Below, piece after piece: positions 11,433 to 22,995 of a DNA stretch of 40,287 nt; positions within the stretch are counted from its first letter, which is position 1; every line of letters starts with the position of its first letter. The notes beneath the pieces are model-generated. The model was not told the origin of the DNA. It was given only the letters and a program-made list of their open reading frames with translations, and did not search any database. The position numbers were made by a program, and so were the translations under genes. This stretch comes from Gymnopilus junonius. Lineage: Eukaryota > Basidiomycota > Agaricomycetes > Agaricales > Galerinaceae. The DNA is taken from positions 1-40,287 of the forward strand of contig JADNYJ010000298.1 of assembly GCA_015501075.1 (NCBI GenBank), in the 5' to 3' direction.

Positions 11433-12246
11433 ATGACGATCATCTTCTACGACATTCCTTCCTCGACGCCCGAGAGTGCATGGTCTCCGAACACTTGGAA
11501 AACTAGGCTCGTCATACTGTCCGCCTTTCCTATATATCTCACCGCTGACCAGGGCTCTCCTCATCTCGCAGGTTTTCCTTGAATTTCAAGGGCATTCCAT
11601 ATAAGACCGAATGGGTCGAGTACCCCGACATTGAGGCGCACAACATCAAACTTGGAATCGAACCCACCTCCAAGAAACGCGATGGCACTCCTTTTTACAC
11701 CTTGCCAGCCATTTACGATCCCTCGACAGGGGTCTACCTCGCTGAGTCGTTCAAGATCGCCGAATACCTCGACAAAACATACCCTGATACTCCTCGTCTT
11801 TTCCCAAACAATTCCGTCGGACTTCAGGCCCCCTTTGCTTCCGCGTTTACTTCAAACCTCGAAAATGTCTGGAACTTCATCCTGCCGGCTTCCTGCTTCA
11901 AGCTCAACCCCCGAGTTTGGAGTACTTCCGCCGCACCAGGGAAGCATGGTACGGGAAGAAAATGGAGGAATTTGCCCCGACGGGCGAGAAAGGTGTTGAG
12001 GAGTGGACAAAGTTCGAGAAGGGGCTTGGGAAGGTGGACGGGTGGTATGCTAAGAATGGGGGCAAGGGACCGTTCTTGCTGGGAGAAACAGCGTCCTGGG
12101 GCGATTTGGTAGTTGCGAGTTACCTCATTTGGTTTAGGATCATCTGGGGCGAGGATAGTCATCAGTGGAAGGATATTTCGTCGTGGCACGATGGGCGCTG
12201 GAAAAATCTTTTGGAGAGCTTGAAGCAGTATCAAGGTATTCCCTAG
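11433..12246 (+). CDS. Glutathione S-transferase, etherase-like, frameshifted as written
   Basis: GSTs join glutathione to electrophiles or bind such compounds in the cytosol. This type resembles the fungal LigE/etherase-like class. Exon 1 (11433-11506) encodes MTIIFYDIPSSTPES and SPNTWKTR, with the Ser expected to act on glutathione. Exon 2 starts at 11572 and continues LNFKGIPYKTEWVEYPDIEA, PFYTLPAIYDPSTGVYL and IAEYLDKTYPDTPRLFP (thioredoxin-fold half). The helical half follows: EYFRRTREAWYGKKMEEFAP, GPFLLGETASWGDL and IIWGEDSHQWKDISSWHDGRW. The intron 11507-11571 must start with GC, not GT, to keep the frame. After KLNP the frame is lost at the CCCCC run 11908-11912. Adding one C gives NPPSLEYFRRTREA, matching the paralogue at 15388, so one base is missing. 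Confidence 0.87.
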
Positions 12247-13372
12247 GACAAGTAACGTCAGATAACTTTGTATTATTATAGAGATCGACCTGAATCCAAT
12301 GACGCGTACTTTGCAGTTCATTAATCAGATTCAGCAAGTGAGCACATGTCCTGCGTCGCGTCGCGTCACGACAGAATCACGTGCACTACCCTTGACAATT
12401 TTTAGAATCAATAATTCTGAAATTCAACTTCCTTCCTCTGATTCTACATCTACACTTACAGTACTGGCAGTACACTTGCTCCTATCTCATCGCACAGCTC
12501 TTCGACCTCCGTTGAAATTTATGAAACGGTCACTCACAAATGACTCAAATTCAAGTAAGTTTCATCGACCTCCCAACGCTAGTCAGCACCGCTAAGAAAA
12601 TTCTCAACGACACATTCGAACCGGATTCGCGGGCTTTATATACCGTGACATATGCGTCTGAATCCACCTACTCGGGTGATGATGGTTGTGCAACGAAAGA
12701 GTTTGAGTCTTGCACGTCTCATGAAACGCTATGCTCGCGTTCGCCGCCGAATGCATTCCAGGAGGTGACTCCGATGACGGAGGAGGATTTCGACATATAG
12801 CATGGTCTGTTGTTGCCTGTAACCAAACAGAGCTTTGTGATCCGGTCGAAACACTAGCCGCGGTTGGAATAACTTGGCTGACACTTGGACGCACCTCCTG
12901 TTTCCATGTCAGTTCCAACGAGTCGGGCCCCAAGCTCCCTATATCTTCTGGTGAATTTGAGCTTCTACCTACACAATTGTGTTATCGATCTATTTGGCAG
13001 CAATCTTACACAATATAGCATGGAAATCAGGCTCGTAATATTGCCGTGATATCCTCCGACTTTCTCAGTTGAGGCTCTATTTACCTGAAAGCTTCTGCTT
13101 GGAAGATTACAGCCTGAGCTTAGTGGTCGTGTAGCGTTGGGACAAGCTCACGTGCAAGTAACCTTTTTCTCTACCCCGGACCGGAATGTTGTCTTTCATT
13201 ATGACGAACTCGGCACTTCACCTCAGCAAGACCTGTTGAGCGGTTTGTTTCGTAGTCCTTTAGCAAGAGCACCTCAGACATATTGGGAGAATTTGGAAGG
13301 AATGGTCTGTACTAATTCTAAAATCATTAAAGTCACCGATTCATCACCATTTACAGAAGAACTACGTTCCAA
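12247..13372 (+). other. Spacer between GST and F-box gene
   Basis: No gene is recognised. A short open frame (12540-12800, 86 codons, starting MTQIQ) has no known motif. The end of the stretch (13304-13356) looks like an intron that would place an additional 5' exon of the F-box gene here, since KNYVPSVDESSSIKAVLRRA follows a TTTACAG acceptor. Confidence 0.35.
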
Positions 13373-14866
13373 GTGTTGACGAAAGTAGCAGCATCAAAGC
13401 CGTGTTGCGCAGAGCAGAGGACGAGCTGGCCATCCAGGCTCAAAATGTTGTCTCTCCAAACAAAGCTGCATGACAAAACAGAAGAGAGGGATGCTTGCCA
13501 AAGCGTCATCCTACAATATCGTCACTTACTTTCTCCTCTCGGATTATTACCCAATGGTATCCTCGCGATAATCTTTGGATACTGTCTCCCGGATTCTCGC
13601 TGTGCTACCTTTAACACCAATGAGCCCCCTATCCTTTTGAGTCTCGTATGCCGCCGTTGGCGGTTAGTGGCCTACAACTCCCCCCAGCTCTGGGCTTCCC
13701 TGCATATACAATTCCCGTCATACACTGATTCTCCCGGCTCGGAATATAATCGACCCCACTTTCAAGCGCAAGTAATACACCATCAAGCTGCCATCAGTCA
13801 ATGGCTGTCTCGTTCGGGTTCCTTCCCTCTTTCCATATCGCTTTATCCGCTGGTCAATTCTTACAGTGCACCCATCGAATATTATCAAGGATACCTCGAC
13901 ATTTTACTTTCGGTCGCACATCGAATACGCGCTATCGCAGAAATTATTCCTGCTGGCGATTTTTCGTCCTTCTTTGCTTCGTTCTCCGCGGGCGATTTCC
14001 CCATGCTCGACACCTTGCACTTGACCTTCAACCAGAGCTACCGACTAGGCAGTGCTACCCATGATAAAAAATGGCAAATAAGTGAGCTTCTGTGCGCTAG
14101 AAACCTACGTTCTCTATATATTTCCGATTTTCCTTGCTCATTCCCTCACCTCGTGAACGGATGGTCAACATTAACACACCTGGATATTATCAGCACTGAT
14201 CGTTATTGGAAAGATGAAGGTCTCAGTATCGCAGACCTTTCTACTCTATTTCTGCAATGTGGCAGTCTCGTCCATTGCGGGGTCGAAGTCCACGATATGC
14301 CCAGTGCGGTGTGTTCGCTAGATCGCATACACTTACCCATACACTTACCGTATCTCCGTTCAATCACTATTATGGATGGAGCGCCCCAGTTGTCTACCTT
14401 GATGGACATCCTTGACTTACCCAACTTGCGCATTGTGAAGTACGAGACAAAATTCCTCCCATCAGAATCTCGTATTCCAGCTTTATTTGCGCTCCTTGCA
14501 AGAAATTACGGCGCTACTGAGAGCCTAATGACCAATGTCGAGTTCATGACCTCGACAGAGCTCCTCCGGTGTTTCTCTTTGACGCCTTTTTTGACGCATT
14601 TCCGACAAGAACATAGTCGCATCGTAATCCAGCAAGTTGACTTTTCAAGGACGTTTCTTGAATTGCTGTTTCCAGACGAACACTGCCAATGCTTCTGGCC
14701 ACACTTGATCAATATTGATATCACCGGCGTGCGTTCCTTGGACATTCAAGATATTATTCAGTTTGTTAGAAGAAGAAGAACGGCACTGGCTCTGTCTGGC
14801 ATAATTTTACCTCTCAAACAGGTTCGCGTCGAGTTTGGGTATACTCGTTCGATCGGCGCCCGATGA
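13373..14866 (+). CDS. F-box protein with leucine-rich C-terminal part
   Basis: F-box proteins bind Skp1 and bring substrates to SCF ubiquitin ligases; Agaricomycetes carry hundreds. A short coiled segment (KLHDKTEERDAC) leads into the F-box: LSPLGLLPNGILAIIFGYC, then LLSLVCRRWRLVAYNSPQLW. The rest (about 350 residues) is Leu-rich, with irregular repeats such as LRSLYISDFP, LTHLDII and LPNLRIVKY. The family usually has an N-terminal helix; it lies just upstream in another frame (VLRRAEDELAIQAQ). A one-base shift near 13447 probably separates it from the main frame, so the true start is likely 5' of 13373. The usual C-terminal tail also seems to continue past the stop in another frame (to about 15054). 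The gene follows a GST, as does the next F-box gene. Confidence 0.75.
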   Translation: MLTKVAASKPCCAEQRTSWPSRLKMLSLQTKLHDKTEERDACQSVILQYRHLLSPLGLLPNGILAIIFGYCLPDSRCATFNTNEPPILLSLVCRRWRLVAYNSPQLWASLHIQFPSYTDSPGSEYNRPHFQAQVIHHQAAISQWLSRSGSFPLSISLYPLVNSYSAPIEYYQGYLDILLSVAHRIRAIAEIIPAGDFSSFFASFSAGDFPMLDTLHLTFNQSYRLGSATHDKKWQISELLCARNLRSLYISDFPCSFPHLVNGWSTLTHLDIISTDRYWKDEGLSIADLSTLFLQCGSLVHCGVEVHDMPSAVCSLDRIHLPIHLPYLRSITIMDGAPQLSTLMDILDLPNLRIVKYETKFLPSESRIPALFALLARNYGATESLMTNVEFMTSTELLRCFSLTPFLTHFRQEHSRIVIQQVDFSRTFLELLFPDEHCQCFWPHLINIDITGVRSLDIQDIIQFVRRRRTALALSGIILPLKQVRVEFGYTRSIGAR

Positions 14867-15054
14867 TGGACCCATCTGGATACCAAGAACTTACGTGGGA
14901 CGAAAACGGAGTCCAAGCCAGTGTTGTTTATCCTCGTTCTGGGCTCCCTATTCCGGGAAAATTTATGCGTGGTCCAACGTACAATGATTCGTTAGATGGT
15001 AAGTCATTTAGCATCTATTTGTCGAAATTATCAAACTTGAATTTTGTAGGATAG

Positions 15055-15387
15055 ACAGTAGTTCTTTACTCGTTCCTTGACGACCTATGCCGGATTGAAG
15101 GTAAAGTGGATGCCGTTGATGGAGTCCTAAATGTCTACTATGTCAGACCAGACAGGAATTCTTGTCGATACTTGATTTCTGACAAGTATATACAAGGGAA
15201 AAATAACCCACTGATTCGGCCGAAATATCCGATGGATAGGCAAGGACGAACCTTGTGGAGGGGGTCAGCAGGTAGATTGCCCCATCATGGTCTACATTTG
15301 TCAGCTACATCGCAGAGGATGCAAAGTCAATCGCATGTCGCAATCTGCTGCCAGTGATCCTCGACCGAGCTGAGGCTGCGCAACACT
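15055..15387 (+). other. Upstream region of the second GST gene
   Basis: No supported gene. A short open frame (15106-15357) has no recognisable motif. The stretch presumably contains the promoter of the GST at 15388; no convincing TATAAA was seen close to the ATG. Confidence 0.35.
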
Positions 15388-16215
15388 ATGACCATCATCT
15401 TCTACGATATTCCCTCCGCTACGCCTGAGAGTGCGTGGTCTCCCAACACATGGAAAACAAGGCTCGTCTTGCATTCCACCCAGTCTAAACTTGCGTACTC
15501 ATCTCTCGTCTTGCTTTATTTACTTTCTTCTCTACAGGTTTTGCCTGAATTTCAAAGGTCTCCCATACAAGACCGAATGGGTTGAATATCCCGACATCGA
15601 GGCGCACAGCATCAAACTAGGAATTCCACCCACCTCGACAAAGCCAGGCTCTGGAGAGCCTTTCTACACCCTTCCAGCCATCTACGATCCCTCGACCGGA
15701 CTCTATCTCTCCGACTCGTTCACGATCGCTGAATACCTCGACAAGACATACCCTGACACGCCTGCCCTGTTTCCTGGCAACTCTGTCGCTCTGCAAGCAG
15801 CTTTTACTTCGGCGTTCGCTGCGACCATTCTTAGTGGTACACTAATACGGAGGTTTATCCTTCCCGCATCGTACTCGAAGCTCAACCCACCCAGTGCAGA
15901 GTATTTCCGCCGTACGAGGGAGGCGTCGTTCGGGAGGAAGATCGAGGAATTTGCGCCAACGGGTGAGGATGCCAAGACGGAGTGGGCCAACTTTAAGAAG
16001 GGGCTGGGAAAGGTGGGCGAGTGGTATGATAAGAATGGCCCGTTCTTGTTAGGTGACACGCCTTCTTGGGCAGACTTAGTCGTGGCGGGTTACCTTGTTT
16101 ATTTGAGGATTATATGGGGCGAAGACAGTTGGCAGTGGAAGGATATCTCGTCGTGGCATGGGGGACGGTGGGGAAATCTTTGGACAGCTTGAAAGAGTAT
16201 CAGACTGTCATATAG
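15388..16215 (+). CDS. Glutathione S-transferase, etherase-like, best preserved copy
   Basis: Same family and exon structure as the gene at 11433. Exon 1 (15388-15461) gives MTIIFYDIPSATPES and SPNTWKTR. Exon 2 (from 15538) gives LNFKGLPYKTEWVEYPDIEA, PFYTLPAIYDPSTGLYL, IAEYLDKTYPDTPALFP, then the helical domain with EYFRRTREASFGRK, GPFLLGDTPSWADLVVAGYL and IIWGEDSWQWKDISSWHGGRW. The intron 15462-15537 again needs a GC donor (AAG/GCTCGT), at exactly the same codon as in the paralogue (74 bases after the ATG in both). The written frame stops at 16192 with NLWTA. One more T in the TTT run at 16179-16181 would instead give NLLDSLKEYQTVI ending at 16215, which matches the NLLESLKQYQ end of the paralogue. 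Confidence 0.87.
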
Positions 16216-16333
16216 CTACAGTCGCTCGACTTAGGTCAAAAATGATCCCATAATATCGTTAGTTTGGTGTTCTATTCTGACAGTATGTATTTTATAGACA
16301 AGGTAGCCTCTGTAATAGAACTTTCATATCACG

Positions 16334-17737
16334 ATGATCGACCAGAACTTAGACCCCATTACTACCCATCCTCCTCCTCTCTCCTATATCATTCAACAAG
16401 TTCCAGATGATGTCTTAGCAGAGATCTTCCTTTCATCTTTGTCAGATGACATACGAGATTCATCGAACCCGAACAAAAGTCCGCTCCTCGTCACCCATAT
16501 TTGTTCGCAATGGAGAAGCGTAGCTCATCTCACCCCGCGTCTATGGAGACGAATCGATATTCACTAAATCGAGGTACACAAACTACTGTTCGAGGTCGGT
16601 TTGCAAAGGATCTATGACGTAGGAAAAGAACAAGCCATAAAGGAATTGGTCGAGCAGTGGCTATTTAGGTCGGGCACAGGGTTATCCCTTGATATCGTCA
16701 TCAGAGGCCGCAGAACAAGTCTCGTCATGGAGGTCATCCTCCAATTTGCGAGTAGATGGAGGCAAATCAGCTTTATCTCTCCAGATCGTGCTGGTCTGGA
16801 CCACCTGAAAACTATCTCATCGTCGGCCGTACCTTTACTGGAAGAATTTAGCCTGGGCATTGGGGAAGAAGTGGCCGATTTTCGTCATCGAGAAGACTAT
16901 ATTCCATTTGGATGTTTGCAGGCCCCAATGCTTCGAAAACTGGCCATCAAACGCCTTCCTATCGACAGCCTTATGAATATCAGTGGCTGGGAACGTCTAA
17001 CTCATCTTTCATTGAACGCCGAAACTGAAGATACCACCGCCTTCAGCTACGAAAGCTCGAGAGTGATCACGCTATTGACCCTGTGCACGAACCTGACCAG
17101 CTTTACGGGTACTCTGAGCACCATGCATCCCGATGCTTTTATCGATCAAGCTAGCGTTTCGCTCCCCTTTCTCTCCAGTCTCTCAATCCACCAGGACACC
17201 TCCAACATAAACATCTCCCAGAACATCTCCCTCCCAAACCTGACCGATCTACGCATCCATCAGAGCGCATTCATAATTGGACGCTCAATGCTGCGGGGAA
17301 TAGTCGCTCAATCCGGGAGTGCACTGCAAAGCCTCACGACAGACAAAATGATGTACGGCGCAGGCGAGCTTTTGGGTTGCCTGAGAAATTGTCCGAATCT
17401 CAAGTCGCTCACTACCCAAGCTACCTTTGGTCTCCCGCTCGAGGAACGGTCGTACTGGGACTCGAACCCGCAGAGTCGTACATGGGACGATAGGTTCCTT
17501 CGTGCGCTCACCCCCTCTGTGGATTCTGAAATTATATGCCCAAAGCTCGAAATTTTCAAGTGCGTGCAGCAGGTTATGTTTTCGGACACCGTTCTGTTGG
17601 ATTTCGTCAAGGGCCGGCGTGGCAGTACGGCACTCAAATACGTTGGGGTTAAAATGAAGGATGCTCCAGAAAATGAGCTCATTATCTCGCTCCTACAGCC
17701 ATTCATTCATGAGGGATTAGTGTTTGAATTCCTATAG
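16334..17737 (+). pseudogene. F-box / leucine-rich protein with one in-frame stop
   Basis: The reading frame runs 468 codons from the ATG at 16334 to the stop at 17737 and is broken only by TAA at 16565-16567. The F-box is VPDDVLAEIFLSSLSDD followed by LLVTHICSQWRSVAHLTPRLW, with the usual hydrophobic spacing. The rest holds Leu-rich repeats (LRKLAIKRLP, LTHLSLNA, LPNLTDLRIH, CPNLKSLTTQ). The stop lies directly after RRIDIH and the same frame resumes with IEVHKLLFEVG. A single CAA to TAA change would explain it. Readthrough, or restart at a later Met, would remove the F-box. The gene follows a GST, like the F-box gene at 13373, but the two are only distantly similar. Confidence 0.8.
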
Positions 17738-18966
17738 ATATTTGGGTCAAATTTTCCTTTTCGTTAGTTATGCATAACTGATCAACAAAAGACCCTGTCA
17801 TACTAGCATCACTTTCAACTCGTCGCAAAAAATCCCTAATAATGTACAGGTTAATCTTCGGCTCACCCTCTTATCTTTAAGTTTGACCAGTCCCAACGGG
17901 CCAGGTTTTTATACTACAGCCCTCTATAAAATAAACTTCAATCAAGGACACTGAAAGACGGAAGGATGATGACATACGATATAAGAAAAGTTGAACAGGT
18001 AAACCACAAAGACGAGGAAGGGATTAAAAAGGAAAAGGTGAAAAGAAAGAAGAAGAAAAGCGAAAAGGTAAGGAACTCCAACGTCCAACGTCCAATGGTC
18101 CCTTCTACGATACGATACAATATTCCAGACTTGGGTACACCTTCATTATGAAACTTCTTCCATATCTTCGTCCTCATCCTTCTTCCATCTCGAAATCGCC
18201 AGGTGTACTCGGTCCAGCTATACCCTCAATTTTGATCTATACTATGATTCGTCGGGAGTTTGAAACGGAAACATAGAAAAATCGATATCAAATTTTACAC
18301 ATGCTCTGGAGAGCTAAAATTTTACAGAGATGTACAACTTTACATTTTCTTTAGATTCGTAAAGTTTTTTAACGAAAAGTTGGAAGTGCAAGCAACAGGA
18401 GCATTTCCGCGTCTCAAAAGTGAAAGGATGGGGAGATTGAAACGAGAGTCACATAGCAGTCACGGTTCATTTGAAGTTTTGCTGACAAGCCGAATAGACG
18501 GCATGCTGGCAGTAGCATCAGTGCTGCCCACAGTAAATAGAAGGTCTAAGCGGAGCTTGAATGTTCATCACGTCTGTCACTCTGGATTGGACTCTGAATG
18601 GTCCTCCAGGTTTTCTGAATGCAATACTGCGAGAATTGACATGAAATTTGGCATGGATGCTCGCCTAAAGGTACTGAAACTGCCTGTAAAATTTTGGCAT
18701 GACCGCTCATTAGGATCTGGCTAGATCTAACTAACATCAGGAAAACATGTTTTAGCTCTGCACCTGACCGTGAGCAGACTAGGAAAATCCCATGATCTTT
18801 GGTCACATGGAAGCTTATCAGAGCACTTTCGGTGGCTCTGTGTTACTCTGAGCTTCTCTGCAATACAGAACTTTGTCAACATCATGGTAGATTAAATTTA
18901 CAACAAGCATAAATTATTAGAAGGCCTTCAGCCAGTGTAGTGTACATAATAAAGACTGTCTACATT
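17738..18966. other. Spacer between F-box gene and Plavaka transposase
   Basis: No complete gene. On the minus strand near 18146-18234 a short C-terminus-like piece reads IEGIAGPSTPGDFEMEE and, after a one-base shift, DEDEDMEEVS then stop. It looks like the acidic end of some protein, but its upstream part was not found. The plus-strand frame 18260-18724 has no recognisable motif. The 3' terminus of the Plavaka element should lie in the right part of this stretch; a terminal inverted repeat could not be identified by eye. Confidence 0.35.
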
Positions 18967-21900
18967 CTACCAAATTGTCTGATAACAATATTTACTAACC
19001 CAGTTATTGACTAAAAAGCTCTCTGCGGTGTCAAGAACATTCGTTGAATTCCACTGATTTTGGTCTGCAGCTTCCTTGAATACAGGGAAGAGCATACAAC
19101 TTTGCCTGATGCTGGTTACTGGGAGAACTTCACCTGGTAGGTGCCCACTAGCCTCTGGTTTGGGCTTAGAGATTCTATACATACCATGCTGGACAGAAGG
19201 TTCAGATGGTAAGCGGGTATACCACTCAACATATGCAAGTGGAACTTTAGGCCAGGCTTCCGGTGCTGGGATTGGTGCTCCAGGTGCAGGTATCAAATCC
19301 GGAAGGCGGAAAATGACTTTCAACCGGCCTATTCTTGTCCCTAAGTGCAAATTAGAGTACTGAAACTCAGAGAAGAACCTTGCCTACGCACCTGCAAGAC
19401 CATGTGATTCTGCTTCATCAGTAGTCATTACAACAACTGTATCAAAACGGCCATTTGGAAGCTTTGCAGACTTTGGCATGGCCCTGACAATATCCTTTTC
19501 ACCTTCAATTTCATCATGTAAAGCCACCCGGTGAAAGCGAAACATGTTGTAGACATCAAGATGGGTGATTGGCAAAGCTGCAGTCTCCAGAGCACGTTGA
19601 TGTAGTGGTGAAGGATCCAAAAAGGTATTTAAATATTTCTTCAGGTGGAAGGAAAAATGAGGGGCATTATGAAGAGTTTCAATGTGGGTGATAGCTCGCC
19701 TAGGGTAGTCAGGGCGTTTAGCAATTGCCCGAAGAGGTTGGGATAAGCTGGGTATCTGAGAGCCTGTAGACTGGGGCTTTGTGGTTCGTAGCTGGATAAC
19801 CATATTGAAAAATGTGATCTTCTCCTGCCGACAGAGCCAATGAATCATTTGCGGAAATTCATCCCGTTGATTGGTGGCCCTCCAACCATGCTTAGCAAAG
19901 TCAATGTGAAGACGTTCGAACATTTCAGTGTTGTAGTTGTCAGTTGTTCCGAAGAGCTCAATGCTTTCAATGTAGTGGGAAAGAGAATGTAATTTGGGAA
20001 GATTCAGATGTTCTCGGCATTTGACGTTGACAAAGTAGCTTTTGTTATCGTGGAATTCCTTCAGAGCAGTTCTTAAATAGCCCAGAGTTTCGTTATTGTG
20101 AGTTGGATACTGCGCAAGGTATATGAAGTCAAGCAGTGCCTTCACGGCCTTGATTCCAGGAGCGGCCATAACACCGACCAAGCAACCTAGAAGTATCTTC
20201 GCCATATTCTTTCGTTCTGATCCTGAGATCTGTGAGAGATTGGAAATGCCGTTCTTGAAATGCCGGAGCCCATTGCCAAAAGGAAGAGATTGAATTCTTT
20301 GGTCTAGTTTCTTTTCACCCACGATGCTTTGACACCAACCAACCAGGTGTTTGAAGATGCCTTGATAAAGTTGGTGAAGAATGTCTGGCGTAATTGCTTT
20401 ATGGATGTCGGCAAATGGAAGATCCTGCCAAAACGGGGTAAAGACTCCACCTGCAACATCGTTGGCCATGCACTCCTTGTGGAACACCTGAGGAGACCCT
20501 TGAGCTTGGGCCTTTGCATCATTGATGATCTGCTGAGTCCATGTTTTAGTCCTAGGAGGCGATACGGCAGGATCCTGAAGTTCCTTGGCTGGACAACGGC
20601 ACTTGGGGCAAGTGCCGTACTTAGTACAGGCAACGAGACATTGTTCAGGGTAGTCCGCCACATAGCATGCAAGGATTGGAAAGACCAGCCGGACTGCTCC
20701 ATCACTGCAAGTCATTCGGATGCCGTCCTTTCCTGCCTTCTTCAGAGGGTGAAGCACAATGCTCATCGCTTGATGGAATATATGCTGGACCTTTGAGCGG
20801 TGTTCTGCCTCAGTCATCTCTGATCGATTGAGTTTGTCAACAGAGAGATAAGCGATTAAGATGCACGCATGTTGACTGGGCCTCCTCCGTGTCGCTTTTG
20901 GCAGATTTCCAATCGTCAGATACACTGGATATGCTGATTTTCCACCGGAGAACTGGGTGAGCTGTGTCTTGTCTGTTGCTATGATGATAGGAGCGACGGT
21001 GGCACCCTTGGGCAGGAGGTTCTAAGTAGGCATCAACAAAATGAGCGACCAAGCAATTCATCACCAAAGTGATTGATCACCTGAACTGCATGCCACCATT
21101 TACCTGTCCACATCTCGGAGAATATTCTGGACTTCCTCCCTTCATCAGTGAAGACTTTTTTTGGACAATAGACTCTCTCTTTCTCAAATGCGGGGTTGGC
21201 AAAAAGACTCTTGACAGCCTCAACAGGATCTCTGAAACGTATAGTGTACACTTCCTCTGGTCGGTCTCGGAATGAGAGGTGTCGTGTTTGCCAATCTCCA
21301 GCACGTTCAGGGATTGAATCAACTTTCTGATGTAAGGCGCGAACATTGTTGTATGATAATCCAAGTTTTTCTTTGACCTAAATGCAGTGAGAATTATTCT
21401 TTCAACAATAATAAAGACGGCGTACTCCAGGAATAGCGAGCAAGCAATTTACAGCATTATGGCCAGGTCCATCCTTCACAGCCCATTCGGCAAATCTCCA
21501 GTCCAGCTCTGAGTTGAAAGGATGATGCTCAGATAAAGGATCTTGCATTATCATGTCGCCTTCTGGATCTGTTGTTACGAATTGCTGGTCTGCATGTCCG
21601 AAGATCTGACCGGCACCAGGATAAGGAGCTTCCTCTCTAGTATCCTCATCATCATCCAGAGACCTGTGCATGTTAGGATGGGATCTGTTGGGTTGGGAAG
21701 GTCCTGCCTGTGGCTCATTGGGTAAGAGGATAAACTCATCTCGATCGATATCCTCTGATGGCAGGACATCAATATTTCCCTCTTCCAAGTCAGGCCAATC
21801 TGACGAATCCCAGTCAAATGAAGAAGCTGCCTCTTCAGCAAGTTGTTGCTGCAGTATAGCTTGATCTAGATTATACGGGGATGGCGTTGGATCCGGCAAT

Positions 21901-22069
21901 GGCTGTACTCGTCCAGGCCAAAGGCTTTGATTTTGCCCTTTCTATACCACTCACAAGATTTTGCAGAGGAGAGATGTGCATTGAGTCCTTGGAAGGTCTT
22001 GAAGATCTTGGAGCAAGCAGGGCAGCCAGGGAAGTCATCATCTGGGAAATGTGGCATAATGTCCAGCAA
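18967..22069 (-). CDS. Plavaka-type transposase with N-terminal C2H2 zinc finger
   Basis: Plavaka transposases move class II DNA elements common in basidiomycetes. The protein starts with a C2H2 finger (CPACSKIFKTFQGLNAH), then an acidic low-complexity region. The core shows IFSEMWTGKWWHAVQ, GATVAPIIIATDKTQLTQFS, VYLTIGNLPKATRRRPS, HACILIAYLSV, a CPKCRCP pair, DLPFADIHKAITPDILHQLY, LGCLVGVMAAPGIKAVKALLDFIYLAQYP and the GTTDNYNTEMFERLHIDFAK motif. The C-terminal part has VPLAYVEWYT and PVTSIRQSCML. Introns fit at 21378-21425, 21022-21080 and about 19360-19391 (the last junction is one base out of frame). The finger and the acidic region are joined only if one base is added near the TTTT at 21931-21934. 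The core is otherwise open over 500 codons, so the copy looks young. Confidence 0.87.
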
Positions 22070-22139
22070 TCCAAACTACAGCGGCAATAGAGAGAGCAGG
22101 TAGTGGTTATCGCAATAAAGATTGATGTTATTGACAACA

Positions 22140-22160
22140 GGCTATATATATAGACAGTCT
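22140..22160 (-). promoter_or_regulatory. TATA-like element upstream of the transposase
   Basis: The minus strand reads CTATATATATAGCC here, about 75-85 bases before the ATG at 22069. The position fits a core promoter of the Plavaka gene. A second TATATATA-containing run at 22328-22336 is further away. Confidence 0.4.
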
Positions 22161-22995
22161 ATAAATGACGTCCTTTAGTCTCGTACATGCAATGAAAGCC
22201 AAGTTACTCACATATAGTGACATTCAGAGTGAGCTTTGTCGGAAATGAATGTGTAATAGTAATGAGTGACAGCAAAATGAGTGAACTGTGGATAGCAGAA
22301 TAGATAGCAGGAGAGCGAGCGATGGGGTATATATAAGTAGGAAAGTGATAAGTAACTTCAGTGCTTGGTTGTCTGACAGTGGTGATGCTCGACATGCTTC
22401 CATACAACTAGTGGTTGACCATTTTTCTGGTAGACTGAGGTACATATTCATAAGCTCACAATGCTTTGGTAACATTAAGAAGACGGCTGCTTACTTTTGC
22501 CTCTAAGCAGTAACCACAACCGTTGAATAGGCCATCCGGTAGGCAATCCAGCCAGTATAAGCTACTGTTGTCTCAACTATAAGAGGTCCAAAATGGAGTT
22601 AATAGTAAACACAAGATCAGAGAGACTGCCATGCTCACCCTCCTCTGTCTCCCAGTCTAGCAGGACCACTGTAGGAGTCTCCGAAGTTCCAGAGTCCATC
22701 GACCACCGACTACTGGGGATTTGACTCTTGCTCATGCTTTTCTTGGTAGTATTGGAGGATTATCTGGTCGATCTCTGGAGAGGAAAGAGCTCGAAAAATA
22801 TAATGTCCCAGAGACAGAAGAAAGAAGACGAGGCCCTGCAGCAAAAGGGGACACTGAGAGCATGAGGTAATAAAGAAAGCTTTGAAGTTGCTATTTTAGT
22901 CATGATCTTGGACAATCTTCCTCAGTCACCACAAACTTATTATCTCTCCAATTAAAATAAAATTAATAGAGTACTACTCTATATATCTAATGTAT
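22161..22995. other. Region 5' of the transposase, mostly without genes
   Basis: No complete gene. A short minus-strand exon-like piece, MSKSQIPSSRWSMDSGTSET, starts at about 22734 and runs to a GT donor near 22640. It may belong to a neighbouring minus-strand gene or to the Plavaka element's untranslated leader. The remainder is AT-rich. Confidence 0.3.

Noticed and set aside
18260..18724. Open frame of 154 codons left of the Plavaka gene
   Set aside because: The translation shows no domain or bias and sits where the 3' flank of the transposon is expected. It is probably a chance frame.
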